Positions 35,851 to 42,384 of a DNA stretch of 64,000 bases are shown piece by piece. The translations under genes and the position numbers were made by a program. Origin of the DNA: Nitrososphaerota archaeon (GTDB lineage Archaea; Thermoproteota; Nitrososphaeria; Nitrososphaerales; Nitrosopumilaceae); NCBI GenBank assembly GCA_028867735.1, contig JAGWFW010000002.1, positions 1-64,000 on the forward strand, given 5' to 3'. Position 1 is the first letter of the stretch. Every line of letters begins with the position of its first letter. The notes beneath the pieces were generated by a model. That model was not told the origin of the DNA. It was given only the letters and a program-made list of their open reading frames with translations, and searched no databases.

Positions 35851-36030
35851 ATGGCAAAGAACCGCGATTACAAGATTACGGGAAGAAAAGAGCACAAGTT
35901 TGGCAAGGGTTCTAGATGGTGCAAAAGATGCGGTGATTACAATGCTGTCATTCAAAAATATGATTTAATACTGTGCAGACGATGCTTCAGAGAAGTGGCA
36001 AATTCATTGGGGTTTAACAAATTTAGGTGA
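35851..36030 (+). CDS. rps14: Ribosomal protein uS14 (zinc-binding)
   Basis: A 59-residue uS14: AKNRDYKITGRKEHKFGKGS, RWCKRCGDYNAVIQKYDLIL, CRRCFREVANSLGFNKF. Two Cys-x2-Cys pairs form the zinc site. It lies 2 bp after uL5 and 4 bp before uS8. Confidence 0.95.
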   Translation: MAKNRDYKITGRKEHKFGKGSRWCKRCGDYNAVIQKYDLILCRRCFREVANSLGFNKFR

Positions 36031-36034
36031 TAGT

Positions 36035-36427
36035 ATGCCGGCAACCAATATCCTAGCAAACATGTTTGTTACGCTGTACAACAGTGAGGCCAGAAGGAAG
36101 GGAGACTGTGTGGTGCTACCAACGTCAAAACTTGCAACCGAGGTACTCAAGACTCTGCAAAACCACAACTACATTGGAGAGTTTGAACACGTAGACGACA
36201 AAAAGGGCGGCAAGTTCAAAATACAACTGCTGGCGAAGATAAACAAGTGCGGTGCAATCACGCCAAGATTCAAGGTAAGCAAGGACGGATATGCAAAATG
36301 GGAGCAGCAGTATCTGCCATCATATTCTAGGGGAATGCTGATTGTTACAACAAACCAGGGTGTAATGTCGCACCATGATGCCATGAACAAGGGAATAGGA
36401 GGATTGTTGGTGGGATATGTCTACTGA
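36035..36427 (+). CDS. rps8: Ribosomal protein uS8
   Basis: A 130-residue uS8: ATNILANMFVTLYNSEARRK, LPTSKLATEVLKTLQNHNYI, LAKINKCGAITPRFKVSKDG, LIVTTNQGVMSHHDAMNKGI. Overlaps uL6 by 11 bp. Confidence 0.95.
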   Translation: MPATNILANMFVTLYNSEARRKGDCVVLPTSKLATEVLKTLQNHNYIGEFEHVDDKKGGKFKIQLLAKINKCGAITPRFKVSKDGYAKWEQQYLPSYSRGMLIVTTNQGVMSHHDAMNKGIGGLLVGYVY

Positions 36428-36974
36428 GCAAGTCGAGATACACGAGACAACAATTGAGATACCGGACAAGGTAAAGGTATCTGAAAGCCACAAGATCTTG
36501 CACGTGGAAGGCCCTCTTGGAAAGACAAGAAAGAATTTCAAGAAAATCCCAATCGACCTCAAGATTGAGGGCAAAAACATTGTTCTAAAATCCCTTGGTA
36601 CGCGCAAGAGGGACTATGCAATATTCAAGACTGCGGAATCTCTTGTCAGAACCATAATCAAGGGAGTCCAGACGGGATACACATTCAAGATGAAGATAGT
36701 CTATGCACACTTTCCAATCACAGTCAAGGTAAAGGACGGGCACGTGCATGTGGAGAATTTCCAGGGAGAGCGTGCTGCCAGAGTCTCAAAAATATTTGGA
36801 GATACCAAAGTTGTGGCAAAGGGAGATGACGTTCTGATCACGGGCTCTGTCCTGACAGATGTCTCTCAAACAGCTGCCAGTCTCCAGCAAAACACCAAAG
36901 TCAAAAACAAAGACTCGCGAGTTTTTCTTGACGGAATTTATCTTTTTGAAAAACATGACGGAATAGAAAAATAA
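36417..36974 (+). CDS. rpl6: Ribosomal protein uL6
   Basis: A 185-residue uL6: IEIPDKVKVSESHKILHVEG, GTRKRDYAIFKTAESLVRTI, IKGVQTGYTFKMKIVYAHFP, KGDDVLITGSVLTDVSQTAA. It is the last ribosomal gene here; the usual followers (eL32, eL19, uL18, uS5, uL30, uL15) do not appear and tRNA-Asn comes next. Confidence 0.95.
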   Translation: MSTEQVEIHETTIEIPDKVKVSESHKILHVEGPLGKTRKNFKKIPIDLKIEGKNIVLKSLGTRKRDYAIFKTAESLVRTIIKGVQTGYTFKMKIVYAHFPITVKVKDGHVHVENFQGERAARVSKIFGDTKVVAKGDDVLITGSVLTDVSQTAASLQQNTKVKNKDSRVFLDGIYLFEKHDGIEK

Positions 36975-37019
36975 CATCAGCAAGAATTAAATCGGCTTAT
37001 CCTACGAACAAAGTCTGTT

Positions 37020-37093
37020 GCCGCCCTAGCTCAGCGTGGTAGAGCAGCTGACTGTTAATCAGCGGGTCGTCAGTTCAAGTCTGACGGGTGGCG
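37020..37093 (+). tRNA. tRNA-Asn (GUU)
   Basis: A 74-nt cloverleaf. Acceptor GCCGCCC (37020-37026) pairs with GGGTGGC (37086-37092, one G-U), discriminator G at 37093. The anticodon stem around CTGTTAA gives anticodon GTT. The D and T arms are intact (GTCAG-TTCAAGT-CTGAC). No intron, no encoded CCA. Confidence 0.94.
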
Positions 37094-37101
37094 CTTTAAT
37101 A

Positions 37102-37123
37102 TTTCTAAATTCGAGTTTTGAAA
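37102..37123. promoter_or_regulatory. Palindromic site, copy 1
   Basis: A 22-bp inverted repeat: left arm TTTCTAA, core ATTCGAGT, right arm TTTGAAA. It begins 9 bp past tRNA-Asn and lies 80 bp (start to start) from copy 2, upstream of the zinc-ribbon gene at 37295. One core mismatch to the consensus ATTCGAAT. Confidence 0.6.
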
Positions 37124-37181
37124 CATTGTTTTTCTTACCTGCAGTGCAGTTATGGTTGATTCGTATCATTACAATAATATA

Positions 37182-37203
37182 TTTCTAAATTCGAATTGTG
37201 AAA
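37182..37203. promoter_or_regulatory. Palindromic site, copy 2
   Basis: Left arm TTTCTAA, core ATTCGAAT, right arm TGTGAAA. It is 91 bp ahead of TTG 37295. Together with copy 1 it suggests a paired operator for the 37295 gene. Confidence 0.65.
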
Positions 37204-37234
37204 GATTATGATACGATCACAGTTTGGTTCATTC

Positions 37235-37257
37235 TATTAGACTGTATAGATCTAATA
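37235..37257. promoter_or_regulatory. Second inverted repeat ahead of the zinc-ribbon gene
   Basis: TATTAGA (37235-37241) and TCTAATA (37251-37257) are perfect 7-bp inverted arms with a 9-bp spacer, in the region where the TATA box of the 37295 gene should be. It is unlike the 22-bp palindrome and may be a separate operator. Confidence 0.4.
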
Positions 37258-37282
37258 CTGATCGCTACATACTCACATATGC

Positions 37283-37289
37283 AGGAGGT
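37283..37289 (+). promoter_or_regulatory. Strong Shine-Dalgarno of the zinc-ribbon gene
   Basis: AGGAGGT, 5 nt before TTG 37295. It decides the TTG start and shows that this gene has a leader, unlike most single genes in the window. Confidence 0.7.
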
Positions 37290-37294
37290 CCGCA

Positions 37295-37570
37295 TTGGCC
37301 AGAACAAGACGCGCAAATAGGTATTGCGTGGATTGTGGGGGAAGGCTAGTTTACTATCCCCGCCTTTCAAACCCAAAAGCTCCAAACGAGTACAGGGTGC
37401 TGGTTTATGCATGTCCCGACTGCACTAAAGATTTTGATAAACCAAAGATGTTCTCAATAAGACGAAACGTGGTAGAAGAGCCGATAGAGACTGTAGAAAT
37501 AGAGATAGTCCAGGCAAGGGAAAAGGTTCCTCAACCAATAAAAACAGTCAAGGTGCTTCTTGCAGACTAG
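37295..37570 (+). CDS. Zinc-ribbon protein of unknown function
   Basis: A 91-residue protein starting at TTG 37295. An Arg-rich N-terminus (ARTRRANRY) precedes Cys12-x2-Cys15 (CVDCGGRL) and a second pair in VYACPDCTKDF, a classic zinc ribbon with a DNA- or RNA-binding look. The C-terminal third is acidic and beta-like (ETVEIEIVQAREKVPQPIKT). The promoter region holds two copies of the 22-bp palindrome, another inverted repeat and a strong ribosome-binding site, so it is likely tightly regulated. Confidence 0.65.
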   Translation: MARTRRANRYCVDCGGRLVYYPRLSNPKAPNEYRVLVYACPDCTKDFDKPKMFSIRRNVVEEPIETVEIEIVQAREKVPQPIKTVKVLLAD

Positions 37571-37609
37571 CAAAAAGCCCCAGTATTGCCATGTTAAACT
37601 AAATCCAGC

Positions 37610-37933
37610 ATGCGTGTCTTTTTTACTCCAAAACTTGAAAATCTGCTTGAAAAAATAGAGCTGAGTGATTGGAGGCAAAGACTGCGCGAGCCACTGACAC
37701 ACAGCGAGCAATCCTTGTCTGACAACTGGAAATATTGTGCACTCGGGGAGAGAATACGAAAAGAGGGCAAAGGCCTTGATAAAGTAAAGGACCTGACCCC
37801 AGAGGCCATAAAATTGGGATTTAGTTTTTCTACTGCGGTAAAAAGAAGGGACAGTACTGCGGCTTTGGAGATTTTGGAGCAAATTGAAAAATTGCCATCA
37901 ATCTGGCGCAGCTCGTCTGAACCTACTCCATAG
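37610..37933 (+). CDS. Small protein of unknown function
   Basis: A 107-residue soluble, helical, charged protein (LENLLEKIELSDWRQRLREP, TPEAIKLGFSFSTAVKRRDS, AALEILEQIEKLPSIW). It follows the zinc-ribbon gene by 39 bp on the same strand and may share its transcript. No family recognised. Confidence 0.55.
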   Translation: MRVFFTPKLENLLEKIELSDWRQRLREPLTHSEQSLSDNWKYCALGERIRKEGKGLDKVKDLTPEAIKLGFSFSTAVKRRDSTAALEILEQIEKLPSIWRSSSEPTP

Positions 37934-38346
37934 GCCGTTTTTTCACATCTTTTTGATATTTGGGGAGAGGGACTTGAACACAAGTATCTTTCAAAATGGG
38001 TAATTTTTGAAAATATTGGGGCACAGTAAAGTGGATCAAAAAAGGGTATTTTTCACGCAAAAATCTTGCCAAAAACAGGGGTTTAGCTTTTGTTCGCGAC
38101 CAAATGAGAGATTCAAACTCTTGCTGGGCAATGGGGGTGTTTTGGCCCTTGGCTGCCATATGCACGCACAAATGTTAAACCCCCCCTGAAAATCGTGTTT
38201 TTTGAAAAAATCACGTTCTTCGTGGCACGTGGAAAATAAGCAGGGGTTTAACCTTCAAGCATGAATTTTAAAAAACGGGATTTTGTGAAAAAAGTCCATT
38301 TAAAACCATTTTATTTTGATCGCAGGCCTGATTCTGGCCTGGTTTT
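37934..38346 (+). other. Intergenic region with inverted repeats
   Basis: 413 bp without a convincing gene. It holds an inverted repeat GTTAAACCCC (38174-38183) / GGGGTTTAAC (38243-38252) enclosing an internal hairpin around 38194-38215 (CGTG, T-run, A-run, CACG), and another GGGGTTTA near 38079. These may form a structured RNA or a regulatory element. Short frames on both strands here lack family features. Confidence 0.4.
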
Positions 38347-38499
38347 GTGCCAAATAGGGGGGTAAAAATAACCCCAAAACATGCCAAAGAACTGAAAATG
38401 GTTCTATGCCACAAATGCTCTGACGAAAAGCACGGGGAGTGCATGGGAAAGGCAGGCATGTTTGACTGCGACTGTGAACTATGCAAGGTACAAAACTAG
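38347..38499 (+). CDS. Small Cys-rich zinc-type protein
   Basis: A 50-residue frame from GTG 38347 to TAG 38497-38499. Cysteine pattern: LCHKCSDEKHGECMGK then FDCDCELCK, six cysteines plus two histidines in about 30 residues, fitting one or two zinc sites. The N-terminus is basic (PNRGVKITPKHAKELK). It lies 53 bp before the HExxH protein gene. Function unknown. Confidence 0.55.
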   Translation: MPNRGVKITPKHAKELKMVLCHKCSDEKHGECMGKAGMFDCDCELCKVQN

Positions 38500-38552
38500 G
38501 ACAAGTCTTGCTCCAAACCTACACTGAACTGCTTATATCAAATATTTGGTAG

Positions 38553-38921
38553 ATGAAATCCGTGCCAGATATTGATGATGTGACAAAGGCAAAGATAGTG
38601 CAGATGATTCTGGATGGTACCACAGAAGATGCCCTTGAAAAGCTAAGCGAGATTTACCGGGTAGAAGCGCCGGAAATAACAGTTGGCACAATCAAACGGA
38701 AAAGAAGGACTGTCTATGCGGTATATGTTCCAGCCGAAAAGAAGATTTATGCACTAAACTCTGACATTTTTCGCAACCCGTTTGTCATACTGCACGAGTA
38801 TTATCACCACATCCGCTCAAAGCTTGGGGTGCACAGGGGCTCGGAAAGACACGCCAACATGTATGCTCAAGAGTTCATAGAATCCTATGCCAGAATGGCA
38901 AAGTCCAGAACGGAAACATAG
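38553..38921 (+). CDS. Putative HExxH zinc metallopeptidase-like protein
   Basis: A 122-residue soluble protein. Near residue 81 it carries HEYYHHIRSK, matching the His-Glu-x-x-His zinc site of minimal gluzincin-like proteins, and a downstream Glu-rich helix (QEFIESYARM) could give the third ligand. Residues 45-75 form a beta hairpin (TIKRKRRTVYAVYVPAEKKI). Peptidase activity is inferred from the motif only; such small zincins may be inactive or act as toxins or immunity partners. Confidence 0.6.
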   Translation: MKSVPDIDDVTKAKIVQMILDGTTEDALEKLSEIYRVEAPEITVGTIKRKRRTVYAVYVPAEKKIYALNSDIFRNPFVILHEYYHHIRSKLGVHRGSERHANMYAQEFIESYARMAKSRTET

Positions 38922-38992
38922 GTTAGGATTTTTTGGATCTTTGCTATTTGGGTATTGAATCTGGCGATTGTCTCAAGTTTCAGGGGTTGGAA

Positions 38993-39184
38993 TCATGCTA
39001 TTGCTTCTGCCTCTATTTCCACAAGTATTTCGGGATCTATGAACTGATTTACCTCTACCATTGTACAAGTGGGTCTTATCTTATCAAAAAATTCTGAATG
39101 TGCTTTTGCAATCTTCTTCCAATCTTTGATATTGGCTGAAATCCTCACCTGCACCACATTTTCCAAACTCGTTCTATCATAAAT
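38993..39184 (-). pseudogene. RidA family C-terminal fragment
   Basis: About 63 codons on the minus strand read like the last half of a RidA protein: TSLENVVQVRISANIKDWKK, then SEFFDKIRPTCTMVEVNQFI and DPEILVEIEAEAIA before TGA 38995-38993. An in-frame TAG at 39187-39185 blocks extension, and no N-terminal RidA half is present in any nearby frame, so this is a remnant. The complete RidA is at 9116-9577. Confidence 0.6.
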
Positions 39185-39331
39185 CTAGTCTAATTCCTAC
39201 TTCTGGTGGTGTCTTTTTGCTGTTAATGTACTCTCGGGAAATTATCGTGAATCATAGTACAATGAATTCATGATACGAATTTTAAACTAAAACAACGCAT
39301 GTTTTTACCCTTACACTAATTAGGAACAATA

Positions 39332-39353
39332 TTTCAAAATTCGAATATGGAAA
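39332..39353. promoter_or_regulatory. Palindromic site, copy 3 (overlaps a start codon)
   Basis: Left arm TTTCAAA, core ATTCGAAT, right arm ATGGAAA. It covers the ATG of the gene at 39347, so a bound protein would cover the start of a leaderless message. Confidence 0.6.
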
Positions 39354-39688
39354 GGTATGAAATCAAGATCTTGGTGTCAAAAAAGCCCACCGATTCACAG
39401 TCTAGGAAAATCCAGGAACACTTTATGGAAATGCCACTTGAAGAGATACTGGCAGGACTAAACTTTGCAAAAAACAGGTGGAAGGCAAAGGACGCCGGAG
39501 TCCTAAAGGTAGGAAGAAAAAGCATAATCAAAAAAGAGATCCATTCTATTACGTCCGAGCAGGCGCAGTGGAGGCTCAAAAACTGGAAGATGATGATAGC
39601 AAATTACAGAAGACTGGGGTACAGTTATCCTACAATATCTCGAATCAAGAAAATACTGGTTGACCTGAGCAAGAAAAAGTCTAGATAG
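39347..39688 (+). CDS. Basic protein of unknown function
   Basis: A 113-residue, Lys/Arg-rich, helical protein (MEMPLEEILAGLNFAKNRWK, SIIKKEIHSITSEQAQWRLK, YRRLGYSYPTISRIKKILVD). The end resembles a short helix-turn-helix (GYSYPTISRIKKILVDL), so nucleic-acid binding is possible. The palindrome copy 3 covers its start codon. It overlaps the convergent cdvB by 8 bp. Confidence 0.55.
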   Translation: MERYEIKILVSKKPTDSQSRKIQEHFMEMPLEEILAGLNFAKNRWKAKDAGVLKVGRKSIIKKEIHSITSEQAQWRLKNWKMMIANYRRLGYSYPTISRIKKILVDLSKKKSR

Positions 39689-40319
39689 TCTCTTGCTTTT
39701 TCACAGTAGAGGGAAGAGTTGAGGGCAGGTCTGGGATGGACTGTCTCACTTGACCTTCCAAGACCGCATGTGCCTCCTCTAATATCTGGTTTGTCTCCGA
39801 GCTTGTCGTCTCTACAGCAAATGTGTTTTCTGAGTTCATCGATGCTCCTGCCATGATATCTCCTAGTATGCTTGACAGGTCCTGCATTGAGGAATTTGCC
39901 TCTGGCATAAGCCCGCTCAGTCCGGCACCCAATCCCTTGATGATTGACATGCACGGGCTCAATGTAACCACGACGTCTCCAAGCTCGGATATTGTATTCA
40001 ACCTGAGCTGAATCTGCTCCATGGCTAGCTTGGCCCCAACTACCATGTTGGTCATCTTTCTGATTTCGTGTAGCTCAGTTGCGTATGCTTGAGAATACGG
40101 TTTATTGTGAGAGCGTACTGACTCTACTACCTTTTTGAAAATATAATCGTCTTTTTCCTTTAACTTTCTTGAAATTCCATCAAGCTTTGCAATCTGAAGC
40201 TGCAGCCTTTTTTGTGCCTCGTCAATCTTTGGCCTAAGAGGGGCATCGGGCTTTACCTTGTCTATTACCTTCTGTGATATACTGTCCTTTTGCATGTTCC
40301 ATCTTGCTGCAAAGTTCAT
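39681..40319 (-). CDS. cdvB: CdvB-type ESCRT-III (Snf7) cell-division protein
   Basis: A 212-residue protein with the thaumarchaeal CdvB pattern: KDSISQKVIDKVKPDAPLRP, AQKRLQLQIAKLDGISRKLK, SQAYATELHEIRKMTNMVVG, KLAMEQIQLRLNTISELGDV. A core of basic helices is followed by an acidic C-terminus. The C-terminal SIPDLPSTLP could be a MIM2-like motif for the ATPase CdvC. CdvB polymers constrict the membrane at division. ATG 40319 is chosen: GTTTTAAAC about 30 bp upstream fits a leaderless promoter, and the frame continues 12 codons further without conservation. A palindromic site lies about 120 bp upstream. Confidence 0.82.
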   Translation of the reverse strand: MNFAARWNMQKDSISQKVIDKVKPDAPLRPKIDEAQKRLQLQIAKLDGISRKLKEKDDYIFKKVVESVRSHNKPYSQAYATELHEIRKMTNMVVGAKLAMEQIQLRLNTISELGDVVVTLSPCMSIIKGLGAGLSGLMPEANSSMQDLSSILGDIMAGASMNSENTFAVETTSSETNQILEEAHAVLEGQVRQSIPDLPSTLPSTVKKQETI

Positions 40320-40345
40320 GGTTGTGCCTTTGATCTGAATTGGTG

Positions 40346-40353
40346 TTTTAAAC
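40346..40353 (-). promoter_or_regulatory. TATA box of cdvB
   Basis: TTTTAAAC, about 27-34 bp before ATG 40319 on the minus strand. The surrounding GTGTTTTAAACAC is nearly self-complementary. Confidence 0.5.
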
Positions 40354-40435
40354 ACTCTTGTTCTGCAATTGGATGTGACTGCAGTGACACTCTGCTGCGG
40401 TTACAGTTTTTGAATCATACCTTTGACAAATGATG

Positions 40436-40457
40436 TTTCTAAATTCGAATTCTGAAA
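40436..40457. promoter_or_regulatory. Palindromic site, copy 4 (cdvB upstream region)
   Basis: Left arm TTTCTAA, core ATTCGAAT, right arm TCTGAAA. It lies 117 bp before the cdvB start and 18 bp past the end of the thioredoxin-family gene, in the only intergenic gap that can hold cdvB regulation. Confidence 0.65.
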
Positions 40458-40475
40458 TATTGATAATCCAACATA

Positions 40476-41582
40476 TCAGCCAAACGTAAATGTATAGATC
40501 TGAAATCCTGGCTTTGCTATCAGGGTAAGAGTGTGCGGACCTGCCTGCGGAGATGAGATTACGTTGTACAGTCTGTTCTCTGACACGTGGACTGTGCCGT
40601 TTTGGGTATCCAGTCCTGCGTCACTGCTTCCAACTGGTTTTCCGTCAAGTAATACTTGCACGTCGACTCCTGGGCCTGCTGCCACAATGTGTACGTCTTT
40701 TGCGTAATACGACAAAACAATCTTTCCTGTATCAGATGACAGCTTCATGCTGTCTGACAGGTTCTGCCAGTCTCCGTCAAGATAGAAATGATCCTGTTGC
40801 AAGTTTGATGGAAGCGCGTATATTACCGTCAGGTTTGGGTGGAACCCCTCTTGGTTTCCAATGAAGCTTCGTCCAAGTGCAAAGTCATATCCAAAATAAA
40901 GCTCCGGTGTCTGCTGGTCTGAAAACTCGTGCTGCTGCAGATCAACAAGCGACATGTTGGCGTTTATGTCAAGTCCAAGTGCTTGTGCGCGCTGGTTAAG
41001 TAACTCTTGTATTGTTTTCTCTGTCAAGTCATAATCCCCTTCTCCAAAATGCGTATGTCGTATGTGTCCTGTATAGTCTGTAATGTATTCTGCAGGCCAG
41101 TATCTGTTACCAAATGCATCCCATGTGGCATGATCACTGTCTAGTACAACAGGATACGTTATGTTGTATTTTTGTACTGCCATCTTTACATTGTCAATGT
41201 TTTTTTCAAATTCAAATTCTGGAGAATGAACTCCTACGATGAGCAATCCCCTGTCTGCATATTTTGCATTCCAGTCTTCAAGATATGGTAGTGTTCGCAA
41301 ACAGTTGATGCAGCTATAAGTCCAAAAATCATACAACACAACCTTGTTTTTCATTGCACTCTTTAGCTCGTCAGGCGTGGTATTGATGTATCCCGATATT
41401 CCAACAAGATCTGGTGCTACAGGATACTGACTTTCAGATACATTGCCTGAAACTGGTTGTGTTAAAATGGAATTGTCTGAAGCTCCCAGCTTGTCAAGTG
41501 ATTCAAAATACATTGCAACTCCGGCTATTGCACCTATTACGACTATTCCTGCGATGATTGCGTTTTTGATCTCTTTTTTCAT
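40476..41582 (-). CDS. DipZ-like membrane-anchored thioredoxin with C-terminal beta domain
   Basis: A 368-residue protein. A membrane anchor (about residues 7-27) is followed by an extracytoplasmic thioredoxin domain with active site Cys-Ile-Asn-Cys in FWTYSCINCLRTLPYLEDWN near residue 90, and by VGVHSPEFEFEKNIDNVKMA, YPVVLDSDHATWDAFGNRYW and PAEYITDYTGHIRHTHFGEG. The last 150 residues (ELYFGYDFALGRSF to the end) are the beta-sandwich domain found in DipZ proteins. It lies 10 bp after ccdA on the same strand, so the two act as a split DipZ: CcdA brings electrons, this protein reduces disulfides outside. Confidence 0.88.
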   Translation of the reverse strand: MKKEIKNAIIAGIVVIGAIAGVAMYFESLDKLGASDNSILTQPVSGNVSESQYPVAPDLVGISGYINTTPDELKSAMKNKVVLYDFWTYSCINCLRTLPYLEDWNAKYADRGLLIVGVHSPEFEFEKNIDNVKMAVQKYNITYPVVLDSDHATWDAFGNRYWPAEYITDYTGHIRHTHFGEGDYDLTEKTIQELLNQRAQALGLDINANMSLVDLQQHEFSDQQTPELYFGYDFALGRSFIGNQEGFHPNLTVIYALPSNLQQDHFYLDGDWQNLSDSMKLSSDTGKIVLSYYAKDVHIVAAGPGVDVQVLLDGKPVGSSDAGLDTQNGTVHVSENRLYNVISSPQAGPHTLTLIAKPGFQIYTFTFG

Positions 41583-41592
41583 GGGGTATATC

Positions 41593-42324
41593 TCAACCTA
41601 ACAGTGCGTTATTTAGCAGAGGAAAGCTTGCTATTGCCGCCAACTGGTTTGTGTAAACCAAGACTCCAAGCGCTATGATGAACGCTCCCATTATTACAGA
41701 ATAATACTTGAGATGTTTGCTCATTGATTTTATGAATCTTGTAAACCTTGAGAAGAATATTCCCATCAGTATGAAAGGTATGCCCAGTCCAAGCGAGTAG
41801 GAAAGTAGTAAGACAAACGCATGGCCTGGTGAGGTTGCAGCAAGCGTGAGAATGCTTCCCAAAATTGGCCCAATGCATGGAGTCCAGCCAGTGGCAAAGG
41901 CAAGTCCGAAAACAAAAGAGAGAGGATAGCTTGCGCTTTTTCTGTCCGGAAGTATCTTTTTTTCAAAGTTTAGCTTGGATATCTTTGAAGATAGCAGCAT
42001 AAACGACCCGAATGCAATTATTATGATGCCACCTATGTGATTAAAATCTACCAAAGCCTTTCCTGCCGTACTTGACAAGACGCTGTTGAGTACCACGCCC
42101 AATATTGAAAATACCACTGTAAACCCTGCAACAAAAAATACTGTATTTAGCAAAATGTTTAGCCTGCTTGCAACAAGGTTGACAGTACCGTTGTTTCTTT
42201 GAAGCTCAGACAGTGTAGTTCCGGAAATATATGCAAGAAACGCAGGAATCATCGGTAAGATGCATGGGGCAAGAAAAGAACCCAATCCTGCTACTGCTGC
42301 AACGCCAATGTCTAGTTCGACCAC
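41593..42324 (-). CDS. ccdA: CcdA family thiol-disulfide transmembrane protein
   Basis: A 243-residue polytopic membrane protein with six or more hydrophobic segments. The redox cysteines are in GLGSFLAPCILPMIPAFLAY and FATGWTPCIGPILGSIL. The start is GTG 42324. It moves reducing equivalents from cytosolic thioredoxin to the outer thioredoxin-fold partner encoded downstream. Confidence 0.9.
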   Translation of the reverse strand: MVELDIGVAAVAGLGSFLAPCILPMIPAFLAYISGTTLSELQRNNGTVNLVASRLNILLNTVFFVAGFTVVFSILGVVLNSVLSSTAGKALVDFNHIGGIIIIAFGSFMLLSSKISKLNFEKKILPDRKSASYPLSFVFGLAFATGWTPCIGPILGSILTLAATSPGHAFVLLLSYSLGLGIPFILMGIFFSRFTRFIKSMSKHLKYYSVIMGAFIIALGVLVYTNQLAAIASFPLLNNALLG

Positions 42325-42384
42325 AGGTAAATTGTTGCTCTTTTTTATTAATACCTTGTTCCAAATCTAATCCAAATCGCTTCC

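Noticed and set aside
38107-38121. T-arm-like sequence AGAG-TTTGAAT-CTCT on the minus strand, possible tRNA remnant
   Set aside because: The invariant C56 is replaced, and no acceptor, D or anticodon arm can be folded around it.
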